Part shown: positions 33,332 through 42,702 of the stretch, piece by piece | Position numbering within the stretch: the stretch's first letter is position 1 | Layout of the letters: the number at the start of each line of letters is the position of its first letter | Assembly: GCF_000429905.1 (NCBI RefSeq) | Contig: NZ_AUCT01000036.1 | Location: 1-64,000, forward strand | Length of the DNA: 64,000 bases | DNA from: Desulfatibacillum aliphaticivorans DSM 15576 | GTDB taxonomy: Bacteria > Desulfobacterota > Desulfobacteria > Desulfobacterales > Desulfatibacillaceae | Direction of reading: 5' to 3' | The notes under the pieces: generated by a model | What the model saw: the letters and a program-made list of their open reading frames with translations, nothing else | Told to the model about the DNA's origin: nothing | Databases searched by the model: none | Program-made: the position numbers and the translations under genes

Positions 33332-34837
33332 TTATTCCCTGGGCGACAGATTGAGCTTTTCCGCAATATCCTGGGAGGTTCTTTCAACAAACCGCTCAAA
33401 CTCTTCTCTTTCAAGGGGTTTTCCCGGCGCCGGAACCTTTTCCAGGTCCGCCGGACGGACCAGAACAGGCCGGTTTTGAAGCTCGGGTTTGGGCGTTACG
33501 CCGAATTCCGGCGGAAAGGCGTCATCAAAGTACATTTCCTGAAAGCCGGAGAACTTCAAGGCGTGGGCCGTGGAATCCAGCACCGCGGTTTCCGAGGAGT
33601 CCATCACGCCTTGCTTCAGGGCGGCGGTCATGCCTGCGAGGCACTCCCCTCCCTGGGTGCACGCCACATGGCCGAAGCGGTTGGCTGTAAGCTGCCAATC
33701 CATGATTTCCTGTTCGGTCACCTGGACCACGAACACGTTCTTTTTCCCGGATTGCTCGTTATAATCCCGCACCAGGGAAATGACCCTGGGCATGGAAACC
33801 GGGTTGCCGATCATGGCGGCCTGGGCCACGCTGGGTTCAACGGTCACAGGAACGAATTTGCGTTTGTCCTCGTCGGGCTCCAGGTAATATTTGTAAACAG
33901 GGTCGGCGTGGTGGGACTGAACGCCCACCACCTTGGGCAGAGCGTCAATTATGCCGCACCGGTAAAACTTCAGGAAGCCGGACATGATGGCCGTGATGTT
34001 GCCGGCGTTTCCGATGGGCACGAATATGACCTTGTTGGACATATCGTAGTCGAAATCCTGGGCCAGTTCATAGGAATAGGATTCCTGCCCCAGAATGCGC
34101 CAGGCGTTTTTGGAGTTCAATAAGGCCACGTTATAATTTTCCGCCAGGGCTTCCACCACTTTCATGCAGTCGTCGAACACGCCTGGAATCTCGAACACCT
34201 GGGCGCCCGCGCCAAGGGGCTGGCCCAATTGCTGGGGCGTGACCTTGCCGTGAGGCAAAAGCACGGCGGACTTTATGTCCGGCTGCAGGTAGCTGGCGTA
34301 AAGGGCCGCCGAGGCGGATGTGTCTCCGGTGGAGGCGCACACGGCCAGGACGTCTTTCACCAACCCGGACTTGATCAGATAATTAATATAAGACAGGGCG
34401 CTGGCCATGCCCCGGTCTTTAAAAGAGGCGCTGGGATTTTGCCCGTCGTTTTTATAGAAAAAGCGGCCCCCGGCCTTCTCCTGAAGCTGTTTGCCCGCCT
34501 CCACCAGGGGGGTGTGCCCCTCGCCCAGGTAGACCACGCAATCCAGCGGCACGATGGGTCCGATGAATTCATGATAGCGATAAATGCCGGAAACGGCGGG
34601 TTCGTTGGACATCTTGCGATAGTCCAGAATTTTGCGCCATTCCTCGGGAGTGCGCTGTTTCAGGCGGTCGAACTCCATGTCATGGAGCAAGAGCACCTGG
34701 CCGCAGCTGGGGCAGGTGTACAACAGCTTCTCAATGCCGAATTCCTCGTTGCAGGACAGGCACCTGTAAATAATTTTCCCGCCCGGCTTGGGCAGGATGC
34801 TTCCCCTGATCTCTTGGGGAAAATCCTGGAGCTTCAT
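33332..34837 (-). CDS. thrC: Threonine synthase
   Basis: 501 residues. An N-terminal zinc-ribbon-like CLSC...CPSC pair is visible. PLP Lys is in NPSASFKDRGM, and a Ser/Gly phosphate loop follows later. It converts O-phosphohomoserine to threonine in the cytosol. The gene starts by ATGA overlap with serS. Length fits the longer (about 480-500) threonine synthase group with the Zn-like N-terminus. Confidence 0.93.
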   Translation of the reverse strand: MKLQDFPQEIRGSILPKPGGKIIYRCLSCNEEFGIEKLLYTCPSCGQVLLLHDMEFDRLKQRTPEEWRKILDYRKMSNEPAVSGIYRYHEFIGPIVPLDCVVYLGEGHTPLVEAGKQLQEKAGGRFFYKNDGQNPSASFKDRGMASALSYINYLIKSGLVKDVLAVCASTGDTSASAALYASYLQPDIKSAVLLPHGKVTPQQLGQPLGAGAQVFEIPGVFDDCMKVVEALAENYNVALLNSKNAWRILGQESYSYELAQDFDYDMSNKVIFVPIGNAGNITAIMSGFLKFYRCGIIDALPKVVGVQSHHADPVYKYYLEPDEDKRKFVPVTVEPSVAQAAMIGNPVSMPRVISLVRDYNEQSGKKNVFVVQVTEQEIMDWQLTANRFGHVACTQGGECLAGMTAALKQGVMDSSETAVLDSTAHALKFSGFQEMYFDDAFPPEFGVTPKPELQNRPVLVRPADLEKVPAPGKPLEREEFERFVERTSQDIAEKLNLSPRE

Positions 34838-36108
34838 TTTTCTATAACCTCCCTGCCGCCCATGAACGGGCGCAGGACTTCGGGGATGATAACGGATCCG
34901 TCCGCCTGCTGGTAGTTCTCAAGGATAGCGGCCAGGGACCTGCCCACAGCCAGCCCGGAGCCATTGAGGGTATGGACGTGGGACGTCCCTTTTTTACCCT
35001 TGCTTTTAAACCGAATATTGGCCCTGCGGGCCTGAAAATCCTCGCAGTTGCTGCACGAGGAGATTTCGCGATACACGCCCTGCTGGGGCATCCATACTTC
35101 CAGGTCGTAAGTTTTGGCCGCGCCGAAGCCGATGTCTCCGGTGCACAGGTTCAAAACCCGATAGGGCAGGCCCAGCTCCTGGAGAATGGTCTCGGCGTTT
35201 TGCAGCATGCCTTCCAGTTCGTCGTAGGAATTATCGGGATGGGAGAACTTGACCATCTCCACCTTGTTGAACTGGTGCTGGCGAATCAGCCCCCGGGTGT
35301 CCTTGCCGGCGGACCCGGCCTCGGACCGGAAGCACGGGGTGAACGCCGTGTAATACAGGGGAAGAGCCTCTTCCTCCAGGATTTCCTCCGCATGAATGTT
35401 GGTTACGGGCACTTCGGCCGTGGGAATGAGAAAATACTCCCAGCCTTCCAGCTTAAACAGGTCCTCTTCAAACTTGGGAAGCTGGCCCGTGCCGGTCATG
35501 GTCTTTCTGTTGACGATAAAGGGAGGCAGCACCTCCTTGTATCCATGCCGGGTGGTGTGGGTCGTGAGCATAAAATTGATGAGCGCCCGCTCCATCAACG
35601 CCCCGTCTCCGAAATACAAAGGGAAGCGGGAGCCGGTGATGCGCGCGGCCCTCTCAAAATCCAGGATGCCCAGGCCCTCGCCGATGTCCCAGTGGGCTTG
35701 AGGTTCAAAATCAAAGCTCCTGGGTTCGCCGCGCCTCTTAACTTCCACGTTGTCGTTTTCGTCCTTGCCCACGGGAACGGATTCATGCGGAATATTGGGT
35801 ATCCGCATTAGAAGTTCGTTAAGAGCTTCTTCCTTTTCCTTAAGCCCGGACTCCAGATCCTTGATTTTGCCGGAGACTTCCTTCATGTCCGCCATGAGAT
35901 CCGCGGCGTCTTTTCCCTCCCGCTTCATGACGGCGATGGTTCCGGAAACCTCGTTGCGTTTGCGGCGCAGTTCTTCCACCTCGGCGAGAACAGTCCTGCG
36001 TCCCGCCTCCAAATCTTCGAATCCCGCCAGCAGGGTTTCCTGGTTCCGATTGGCCAAAGCGGTTTTCACCGCATCTAAATTTGCTCTCACATACTTGAGA
36101 TCAAGCAT
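34834..36108 (-). CDS. serS: Seryl-tRNA synthetase
   Basis: 424 residues. N-terminal tRNA-binding coiled coil (about 1-110), then the class II catalytic core: motif 2 around GLIRQHQFNKVEMV, the ISSCSNCEDFQARR segment, and motif 3 in GSGLAVGRSLAAILENYQ. Attaches serine to tRNA-Ser. It leads a two-gene unit with thrC. Confidence 0.96.
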   Translation of the reverse strand: MLDLKYVRANLDAVKTALANRNQETLLAGFEDLEAGRRTVLAEVEELRRKRNEVSGTIAVMKREGKDAADLMADMKEVSGKIKDLESGLKEKEEALNELLMRIPNIPHESVPVGKDENDNVEVKRRGEPRSFDFEPQAHWDIGEGLGILDFERAARITGSRFPLYFGDGALMERALINFMLTTHTTRHGYKEVLPPFIVNRKTMTGTGQLPKFEEDLFKLEGWEYFLIPTAEVPVTNIHAEEILEEEALPLYYTAFTPCFRSEAGSAGKDTRGLIRQHQFNKVEMVKFSHPDNSYDELEGMLQNAETILQELGLPYRVLNLCTGDIGFGAAKTYDLEVWMPQQGVYREISSCSNCEDFQARRANIRFKSKGKKGTSHVHTLNGSGLAVGRSLAAILENYQQADGSVIIPEVLRPFMGGREVIEK

Positions 36109-36324
36109 TTTTGTCTTACCTTATGGGTTGTATCAGCCGGCCCCTTGGGGCGAGCTCATATAGTAAAAGGTCGGATTGCATTACCCCACGCGGGGTTTCC
36201 AATAATTTTGAAGTACCATGCGCATCTGAGTTTAGTCAATGATTATTGCAAGTTGACTTTATTAACCGCATATGTTATCAATTTAGTCTTGTATTTTCAT
36301 AAAAGGCTCAACGGAGACAGCCAT

Positions 36325-36912
36325 ATGGAAGATGTTAGGATCAAGAAACGTGAAGTCCGTACCCAAATCCTTAATATCCGTGAGGGTATGGATTCAGTGG
36401 AATACGAGAAAAAAAGCTCCGCTATCCAGGAAAGCCTTCTGGATTTCGCCAATTTCCAGGAATCTAAAACAATCCTGTTGTACAGCCCTTTTCGCAAGGA
36501 ACCGGATTCCACCGGCGTGATCAAGGAAAGTTTTTCCATGGGCAAGGTGGTCCTTCTTCCCGTGGTCCATCCAAAACGCCAGGAATTCATTACCTTCAAA
36601 ATAGATAACCTGGAAGGCGATATGCGGGACGGCTCCGGCGGAAAAAGAGAGCCGGATCCCAAAATCTGCAAGCCCGTGCCTCTTCGTTTTATCGAACTGG
36701 CCATCATCCCGGGAGTTGCTTTTGACGAACGGGGCGGTCGCGTCGGCTACGGAGAAGGCTATTACGACAAGCTGATTCCCCTGCTGCCCGCCACCACCAG
36801 AAAGGTAGCCATTGCGTTTGAAAATCAGCTGGTCAGCCAGGTACCCATGGAAGCCCACGACAAATTCGTTGACATAATAATCACGGAAGAGCGGGTCATC
36901 TATAAAATATGA
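36325..36912 (+). CDS. 5-formyltetrahydrofolate cyclo-ligase
   Basis: 195 residues. PGVAFDERGGRVGYGEGYYD is the diagnostic ATP/folate-binding signature. It converts 5-formyl-THF to 5,10-methenyl-THF with ATP. The start at 36325 has GGAGA upstream; an in-frame start at 36145 would run through what looks like promoter sequence. It overlaps the next gene by 4 bp. Divergent from serS across 216 bp. Confidence 0.93.
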   Translation: MEDVRIKKREVRTQILNIREGMDSVEYEKKSSAIQESLLDFANFQESKTILLYSPFRKEPDSTGVIKESFSMGKVVLLPVVHPKRQEFITFKIDNLEGDMRDGSGGKREPDPKICKPVPLRFIELAIIPGVAFDERGGRVGYGEGYYDKLIPLLPATTRKVAIAFENQLVSQVPMEAHDKFVDIIITEERVIYKI

Positions 36913-37349
36913 GCCAAGTGGAATTCACCCTGACAGGCTGGAAAGCCGTCGCAGCCGTTATTGTGGTCGCGGTTTTGGCCGTTTTCAGCCTGTTCATGCG
37001 AAACACGACCTTGGATTCGCAGGGTAAGGAAGTCATCCGCAATTGGGTCGCCTCAGATTATGCGCGCCAGGCCCTGGCCAAATGGGAAGGGACGGATTAT
37101 TCCAAAGACCCGGATCTGGCCCAGCAAAGCGCTGACGAAATTCTCGGCGCTCTGAACATCTCCATCACCTCCATCAAAGCTAAAGGCGGCAAACACGAAC
37201 CCATCGTCCGTGTGGAAATCCTGGTGGACGGCAAGCCGCCCGCCGACGGCAAAGGCGTCCGCTATTATAAAATGAAGTTCTCCCCCATCACCGGCTGGAC
37301 CATGGGCCGGCAGGTCTCGGCCTTTTCCTACTATGCAAAAATCTTTTAA
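36909..37349 (+). CDS. Small single-pass membrane protein, unknown function
   Basis: 146 residues. One N-terminal membrane segment (AVAAVIVVAVLAVFSLFM, about 13-30), then a soluble alpha/beta domain. ATGA overlap with the cyclo-ligase gene indicates translational coupling. I do not recognise a family. The late KFSPITGWTMGRQVS segment may be a conserved edge strand. Function unknown. Confidence 0.7.
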   Translation: MSQVEFTLTGWKAVAAVIVVAVLAVFSLFMRNTTLDSQGKEVIRNWVASDYARQALAKWEGTDYSKDPDLAQQSADEILGALNISITSIKAKGGKHEPIVRVEILVDGKPPADGKGVRYYKMKFSPITGWTMGRQVSAFSYYAKIF

Positions 37350-37360
37350 GCCGCCCGTGC

Positions 37361-37843
37361 TCACGATAAAGCATAGACCATAAACGCCACCCGGAAAGGC
37401 AGGTGGGGAAATTCCTTTTCGCCGTTATCCGTAAAGCCGATTTTGGCGTACCAATCCTTCAAATCCAGTTGTTCGGCGATGATGCCGATTTCCACCCGCT
37501 TGCAACCCAACGTCTTTGCCTGCTTCAGGGCGAAGTCCGCCAAAGCGCGGCCCAGCCCCTGGTTGCGAAGGTCCGGCAGTACGGCCAGACGCTCCATGTA
37601 ACAGACATCCGGCCCGGCCTGCTCCAAAGCGACGCAGCCCACAGGGCCTTTATCCGTCTCCAAAATAAAACAATGGACGCCTTGATCCAGGGCGGCGCCT
37701 ATCCAATCCCGGGTGCAATTGGAGGGATGCCTGGGGCAGTTTTCCTGGGTCAGGTTGAAGCTGTCCGCCACAGTCTTGAAGGAGGCTCGGATTATGGAAA
37801 CGAGGACTTCGACGTCATCTTGGTTTGCCTTGCGGATTTTCAT
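37361..37843 (-). CDS. GNAT-family N-acetyltransferase
   Basis: 160 residues. Acetyl-CoA motif A is LAVLPDLRNQGLGRALADFA (about 90-109). The start at 37843 is chosen because CAGGAGCC lies upstream; a longer in-frame start at 37882 is possible. Substrate unknown. The mini-hairpin array begins about 45 bp upstream of its start codon, so the array may lie in its leader. Confidence 0.85.
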   Translation of the reverse strand: MKIRKANQDDVEVLVSIIRASFKTVADSFNLTQENCPRHPSNCTRDWIGAALDQGVHCFILETDKGPVGCVALEQAGPDVCYMERLAVLPDLRNQGLGRALADFALKQAKTLGCKRVEIGIIAEQLDLKDWYAKIGFTDNGEKEFPHLPFRVAFMVYALS

Positions 37844-37888
37844 GGGGGATCGGCTCCTGATTTTGGGGCAAAAAACGAGCAACGGTAT

Positions 37889-38071
37889 GCGCGGGGACCG
37901 CGTAACTACAGCGAGGAGACCTCGCTACTACCGGCGCGGGGGCCGCGCGACTTCGGGGCGGGAGACCCGGCAACTGCAACGAGGGGACCTCGCGACTACG
38001 GGGCGCGGAAACCGCGTAACTGCAAGCGAGGAGACCTCGCAGCTACGGGGCGCGGGGACCGCGCAACTACA
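37889..38071. repeat. Second array of mini-hairpin repeats
   Basis: Eight units of the same family as the array at 21-262. Starts: 37889, 37911, 37934, 37958, 37981, 38003, 38026 and 38050, so spacing is 22-24 bp and not a multiple of three. Arms alternate between GCGCGG and GCGAGG types, around purine triloops (GGA, AGA, GGG, AAA). The linker again contains CTAC, varied to CTTC and CTGC. The last linker supplies the minus-strand stop codon of ispD (38067-38069). It separates ispD from the GNAT gene; both are on the minus strand. Confidence 0.85.
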
Positions 38072-38765
38072 GTCGGCCCAAGTCCGCTTTGAGCAGGGCT
38101 TGGGCCAGGGCCAGATCTTCGGGGGTGGTGATTTTTATATTGTTCCGGCCGCCCTCGATGATGTGCACGGTCTTGCCAAGGCGTTCCACCAGGGAGGCGT
38201 CGTCCGTGCCTTCAAATCCTTCTGCCAGGGCTTTTTCGTGAGCCTCCATTATTAAGGGATAGGAGAAAGCCTGGGGCGTCTGGGCCAGCCACATATTGGC
38301 GCGGTCCACGGTTTTGAGAATCCGTCCTTTTTCGTCGGTCAGTTTAAGAGTGTCGAAAGCGGGAACGCCCAGCATGCAGGCGCCGCTTTCTTCCGCGCCG
38401 TAGATGCATCGGGAGACGGCTTCCGCTGTGACAAAGGGCCGAACCCCGTCGTGTATGGCCGCGATTGTGGTTTGCGGGTCGCAGGCCCGAAGGCCATTGT
38501 ACACAGACTCCTGGCGAAGACGGATGCCTCCGGGCGCCAGGTCCAGGGGCGTGGCAAGGGTCAGGGGAGCAAGGACCTGCTCCCGGCACAGGTCAAAATC
38601 CTCTTGAGGGACCACCAGGATAATGCGGTCCACGTCCGGGCACTGGTCAAAGACTTCGATGGTCCGGGCCAGGATGGGCCTGCCCAGAACCTCGAGGTAT
38701 TGCTTGCGGACGGACGCGCCCATGCGCAGTCCGCTTCCGCCTGCGACAATGACCGCCGAGATCAT
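38067..38765 (-). CDS. ispD: 2-C-methyl-D-erythritol 4-phosphate cytidylyltransferase
   Basis: 232 residues. CTP-binding loop AVIVAGGSGLRMG with the basic KQYLEVLGRP, and HDGVRPFV, are diagnostic of IspD in the MEP isoprenoid pathway. ATGA overlap with the upstream hydrolase. Its stop codon lies inside the last linker of the mini-hairpin array, so the array inserted at, or grew from, the very 3' end. Confidence 0.94.
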   Translation of the reverse strand: MISAVIVAGGSGLRMGASVRKQYLEVLGRPILARTIEVFDQCPDVDRIILVVPQEDFDLCREQVLAPLTLATPLDLAPGGIRLRQESVYNGLRACDPQTTIAAIHDGVRPFVTAEAVSRCIYGAEESGACMLGVPAFDTLKLTDEKGRILKTVDRANMWLAQTPQAFSYPLIMEAHEKALAEGFEGTDDASLVERLGKTVHIIEGGRNNIKITTPEDLALAQALLKADLGRL

Positions 38766-39382
38766 AACTCACGCTGCCTAAGATGGCGCATGACTGTGGA
38801 TTCCAGTTGGGGCGCCATGTTAAAGAAAAAGTGGTCCTCGCCCTTGATTTCAATAATCTTGGCGCTGCGGTTCCACTTGCGGACCTTGTCGTGAATCAGG
38901 TAGGGCGGAGCGAACTCGTCCCGTTCCCCCACGATCACCATTTCCAGGCTGGGCAAGGACTCCACGTCGTCAAAGCTGAGCATGTCCACGGGCGGGGCGA
39001 CCATGAGCAGGGGCGGAGGCTCAATCTTCCATTGGGTCCGGGCCGCCACCCAGGCGCCGAAGGAATAACCGGCCAGGTGGATGTCCTTTTTTCCCAGATC
39101 CATCAGATAAGCCACGGCGGCCAGGATGTCGTCGCGTTCTCCGTTGCCGTCGTCGTGCAGGCCCTTGCTTTTACCCACGCCGCGAAAGTTAAACCGCAGG
39201 CAGGTGTAGCCGGACTGCACGTAGGCTCTGGCCAGGGAGTCCACCACGATATTATGCATGTCTCCGCCGTACAGGGGGTGGGGATGGGTGACCACCACTG
39301 CTTTGTCGCCTTCCTGTTCATCCAGGAGGCCTTCCAGTTCCAGGTCAAAACATTTGAATTTAACGGACTGAGTTTGCGCCAC
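38762..39382 (-). CDS. Alpha/beta hydrolase
   Basis: 206 residues from GTG at 39382. Oxyanion motif HPHPLYGGDM, nucleophile elbow GYSFGA, acidic VGERDEF and His in EDHFFF make a triad. Similar to short COG2945-type hydrolases. I prefer the GTG because GGAGGAAAGG, read inside the end of nadK, lies just upstream, and stop and start overlap as TAGTG. The ATG at 39403 has no such site. Substrate unknown. Confidence 0.82.
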   Translation of the reverse strand: MAQTQSVKFKCFDLELEGLLDEQEGDKAVVVTHPHPLYGGDMHNIVVDSLARAYVQSGYTCLRFNFRGVGKSKGLHDDGNGERDDILAAVAYLMDLGKKDIHLAGYSFGAWVAARTQWKIEPPPLLMVAPPVDMLSFDDVESLPSLEMVIVGERDEFAPPYLIHDKVRKWNRSAKIIEIKGEDHFFFNMAPQLESTVMRHLRQREL

Positions 39383-40236
39383 TATACCTTTCCTCCGCTC
39401 CATCGCAGTTTGGTTTTCAAAACGTCAAAATACGACTGGCCTGGAACCTTGATCATGATTGTGGGGACCGGGGCTTTTTGAATGGTGATGGTGTGGTGCT
39501 CGTTGAGCTTCAAGCCCGCCTGGCCGTCGAATGTCAGGGTGACGTCCATGGCCGTGGCGTCCAGCGTCATGCAGATGGTGGACGTGTCCGTGACGATCAG
39601 GGGCCGGTTGGTCAAGGTAAAAGGGCATATGGGCGTGAGGACGATAGCCGCCACCTGGGGCTCCAGAATAGGCCCTCCCGCAGCCAGGGAGTAGGCTGTG
39701 GATCCGGTGGGGGTGGCCACGATCAGCCCGTCAGCCCGGAATGTGGTCAGATACTCTTCATCCACATAGGTGTTTACGTTGGCCAGCCTGGCCAGGGTTC
39801 CGTTGTTGATAACCACGTCATTGAGCACGGTCTGGGTGGTGATGATTTTTTCGTCTTCCCGGACGGTCGCCAGCAGGCGAGTTCTTGTCTGGGTGGTGAA
39901 ATCCTTTTTCAAGACGGACTCCAGAACCGGATACAAATCCTGCTTCCTGGTTTCGGACAGGAATCCGACTGCGCCGAATTTTACACCCAGAATGGGAATT
40001 TCCTGGTTTCCGATCCACCTTGCCGCTGACAGAAATGTGCCGTCTCCACCCAGCACAATCACGCAAAACAAGTCAGCGGGAGCGTGTCCGGGGTTGCTTT
40101 GCGTCACATCCAATACAGGGGGGGAGCTTTCCCGCCTGACAACCTCAATATCGCGGTTTACCAGCCATTTCTGCAGTTGGTCCGCCATCTCAAGCGGTTC
40201 TTCATGCACTTTGGCAAATATTCCGATTTTTTTCAT
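39382..40236 (-). CDS. nadK: NAD kinase
   Basis: 284 residues. VLGGDGTFLSAARW (about 62-75) is the NAD kinase ATP/NAD signature, and the later TPTGSTAYSLAAGGP is the second family motif. Makes NADP from NAD and ATP (or polyphosphate) in the cytosol. First gene of a nadK-hydrolase-ispD operon. No strong ribosome site is visible before the ATG. Confidence 0.95.
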   Translation of the reverse strand: MKKIGIFAKVHEEPLEMADQLQKWLVNRDIEVVRRESSPPVLDVTQSNPGHAPADLFCVIVLGGDGTFLSAARWIGNQEIPILGVKFGAVGFLSETRKQDLYPVLESVLKKDFTTQTRTRLLATVREDEKIITTQTVLNDVVINNGTLARLANVNTYVDEEYLTTFRADGLIVATPTGSTAYSLAAGGPILEPQVAAIVLTPICPFTLTNRPLIVTDTSTICMTLDATAMDVTLTFDGQAGLKLNEHHTITIQKAPVPTIMIKVPGQSYFDVLKTKLRWSGGKV

Positions 40237-40489
40237 AAAAAGTAAGTTAACCTAAAAAATTTCTTGATACAAAATGCCTGTTGGTAGAAGATATACTATT
40301 GTAGACCGTCCAGGGGCAAGCGCTTTTTAATAATCCCCCGGCTCAGGATAGAGACAAACAATCGAACCCAAAGGCTTTTTTGCCTTGACTCTATCATTAG
40401 GGTTTGATTTGGAGAATTTATTGTTCGCTGTTTTCAATATGGATCTGCGACTGTTTTAATTTGGGGACCACTAAAAAGGAGGAACGGAA

Positions 40490-41695
40490 ATGAAAACTGG
40501 ATCGAGGAGAATGGTCAAAGGCGTTGCGTTGATCGCAATCATCTGCCTTGCCGCCTTTGGAATGTTTGGCTGCGGCCAAGGAGAAGAAAAGGTAGTTGAA
40601 AAGGAAGTTATCAAGGAAGTAGTCAAGGAAGTTCCCAAGGCATTGGAACCTCTTAAGCTGGCTGTGGCGGGCGCTCATACCGGCGATCTTGCTTCCTACG
40701 GCATCCCCTCGGTTCGGGCCGCCGAAATTCTGGTTGAGCATGTGAACGCCACCCAAGGGGGGGTAGGCGGACGCAAAGTCATCCTGGTCACCGAAGACGA
40801 CGCGTGCAAGCCTGAAATGGCCACCAACGCCGCCACCAAACTGGTTGGCGACGATGTGGACCTGGTTGTGGGGCATATCTGCTCCGGCGCCACCAAAGCC
40901 GCCCTCGGCATCTACAAAGACTCCGGCATCATTGCCATTTCACCCTCCGCCACCAACCCGGACCTGACCCAAAGCGGCGATTACCCCAACTTCTTCCGCA
41001 CCATTGCTTCCGACGACGCCCAGGCGCGTTTGGAAGTGGACTTCGCCCTGGACGTTTTGGGGCTGACCAAGATCGCCGTGCTGCATGACAAAGGCGACTA
41101 CGGCAAGGGCCTGGCTGAATTCGCCAAGAAGTTCCTGGAAGAATCCGGCAAGGCGGAAGTGGTTCTGTACGAAGGCATCACCCCGGGCGGCATGGATTAC
41201 TCCGCCGTGGTGCAGAAAATCAACCGCTCCGGCGCTCAGGCCGTCATCTTCGGCGGTTACCATCCTGAAGCGTCCAAGATCGTCATGCAGATGCGCAAAA
41301 AGGACATGGACACCATCTTCATCTCTGATGACGGCGTGAAAGACGACACCTTCATCAAGGTGGCCGGCGATTACGCAGAAGGCGTTTACGCCACCGGTCC
41401 CAAAGACACCAGCAAGAACCCTCTGGCCGTTGAAGCGGACAAGCTGCACAAAGAAAAATACGGCGAAGACTACGGCGCATTCTACCTGAACGCCTACTCC
41501 GCGGTTCTGGCTCTGTTCAACGCGGTGGACAAATCCGGAAGCACCGACTATGAAGCGGTCTCCAACGCGCTGCGCAACGAATACGTGGCCACGCCTCTTG
41601 GAATCATCAAGTTTGACGACAGGGGCGACGCCATCGGCGTTGGATTCTCCGTATACCAGGTCCAAAACGGCAAGTACGTGGAACTGGAAGGCTAA
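40490..41695 (+). CDS. livJ: Branched-chain amino acid ABC transporter, substrate-binding lipoprotein
   Basis: 401 residues. Lipobox GMFGC (near residue 26) indicates a lipid anchor. A short charged repeat (EKVVEKEVIKEVVKEV) tethers the binding domain, which shows the periplasmic type 1 fold (LAVAGAHTGDLASYG, LVVGHICSGATKAAL, SPSATNPDLTQSGDYPNFFR). It captures leucine, isoleucine, valine or related ligands. AGGAGG lies upstream. It leads the LIV operon; a hairpin follows its stop and may keep its message more abundant than the rest. Confidence 0.93.
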   Translation: MKTGSRRMVKGVALIAIICLAAFGMFGCGQGEEKVVEKEVIKEVVKEVPKALEPLKLAVAGAHTGDLASYGIPSVRAAEILVEHVNATQGGVGGRKVILVTEDDACKPEMATNAATKLVGDDVDLVVGHICSGATKAALGIYKDSGIIAISPSATNPDLTQSGDYPNFFRTIASDDAQARLEVDFALDVLGLTKIAVLHDKGDYGKGLAEFAKKFLEESGKAEVVLYEGITPGGMDYSAVVQKINRSGAQAVIFGGYHPEASKIVMQMRKKDMDTIFISDDGVKDDTFIKVAGDYAEGVYATGPKDTSKNPLAVEADKLHKEKYGEDYGAFYLNAYSAVLALFNAVDKSGSTDYEAVSNALRNEYVATPLGIIKFDDRGDAIGVGFSVYQVQNGKYVELEG

Positions 41696-41716
41696 CAAAA
41701 AGGCAGTTCAACAATC

Positions 41717-41748
41717 AGGGGGGCGCGTCCGGATTCCGGGCCGCCCCT
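41717..41748 (+). promoter_or_regulatory. Intercistronic hairpin between livJ and livH
   Basis: GC-rich inverted repeat with outer arms AGGGG...GCG and CGCCCCT and no T-run. In ABC operons such hairpins often protect the upstream binding-protein message from 3' decay. That role is inferred here. Confidence 0.4.
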
Positions 41749-41791
41749 GAATATTGTGGGCTTCCGGCGAATATGAGGCCAAAGGCAGGAT

Positions 41792-42700
41792 ATGGACTGG
41801 GGTTATTTTAAAGAACTATTAATGGGAGGGGTGGTCAAGGGCAGCATTTACGCTCTTATCGCCCTGGGATACACCATGGTGTACGGCATTATTGAGCTGA
41901 TCAATTTCGCCCATGGTGAAATATATATGATAGGCGCGTTTACGGCGTTAATTGCGGCGGGCGTTTTAACTGTCGCGGGTTTTCCAGCGTGGTCGATTTT
42001 GATTCTGGCCTCGGCGGCGGCGGTGGTCTGGTCGGCCTCCTACGGCTACACGGTGGAAAAAATTGCGTACAAGCCGTTAAGAGGGGCGCCCCGCCTTTCG
42101 CCTTTGATCAGCGCATTAGGCATGTCCATTTTTCTGCAGAATTACGTTCTCCTGGCTCAGACATCCAACTTCATGCCTTTTAAAAACCTGTTTCCTGAAG
42201 AGGGCTTTCTGGAAAACATCTCCGAGGTGCTTTCGGCCACGGAAGTCATCATCGTTTTCACCAGTGCGGTGGTCATGATTTTGCTTAGCCTGTTCATCAA
42301 GTACTCGACCACGGGCAAAGCCATGCGGGCCACGGCCCAGGACAGGAACATGGCCATGCTGGTGGGCGTGAACGTGGACAAGGTGATTTCGGCCACATTT
42401 ATCATAGGGTCCTCCCTGGCGGCCGTCGGCGCGGTGCTCATCGCCTCCAACATGGGGCAGATCAATTTTTACATCGGCTTTATCGTGGGGCTTAAAGCGT
42501 TCACCGCAGCGGTGCTGGGAGGCATCGGCAGCATTCCCGGCGCCATGCTGGGAGGCCTGGTTCTGGGGTGCACGGAAAGTTTCGGCACTGGCTATGTGTC
42601 TTCGGACTACGAGGACGTTTTTGCATTTACATTGCTGGTTTTAATCCTGATTTTCCGGCCCGCCGGATTGTTGGGCAAGTCTGACATACAAAAGGTTTGA
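41792..42700 (+). CDS. livH: Branched-chain amino acid ABC transporter permease LivH
   Basis: 302 residues with about eight membrane spans. LIALGYTMVYGIIELINFAHGE is the family N-terminal signature and GLKAFTAAVLGGIGSIPGAM is the EAA-like loop contacting the ATPases. Stop overlaps the start region of livM. Confidence 0.95.
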   Translation: MDWGYFKELLMGGVVKGSIYALIALGYTMVYGIIELINFAHGEIYMIGAFTALIAAGVLTVAGFPAWSILILASAAAVVWSASYGYTVEKIAYKPLRGAPRLSPLISALGMSIFLQNYVLLAQTSNFMPFKNLFPEEGFLENISEVLSATEVIIVFTSAVVMILLSLFIKYSTTGKAMRATAQDRNMAMLVGVNVDKVISATFIIGSSLAAVGAVLIASNMGQINFYIGFIVGLKAFTAAVLGGIGSIPGAMLGGLVLGCTESFGTGYVSSDYEDVFAFTLLVLILIFRPAGLLGKSDIQKV

Positions 42701-42702
42701 TC

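Noticed and set aside
36109..36324. 6S RNA upstream of the formyl-THF cyclo-ligase gene
   Set aside because: Some bacteria place 6S RNA here, but no long bulged hairpin could be seen in the 216-bp gap.
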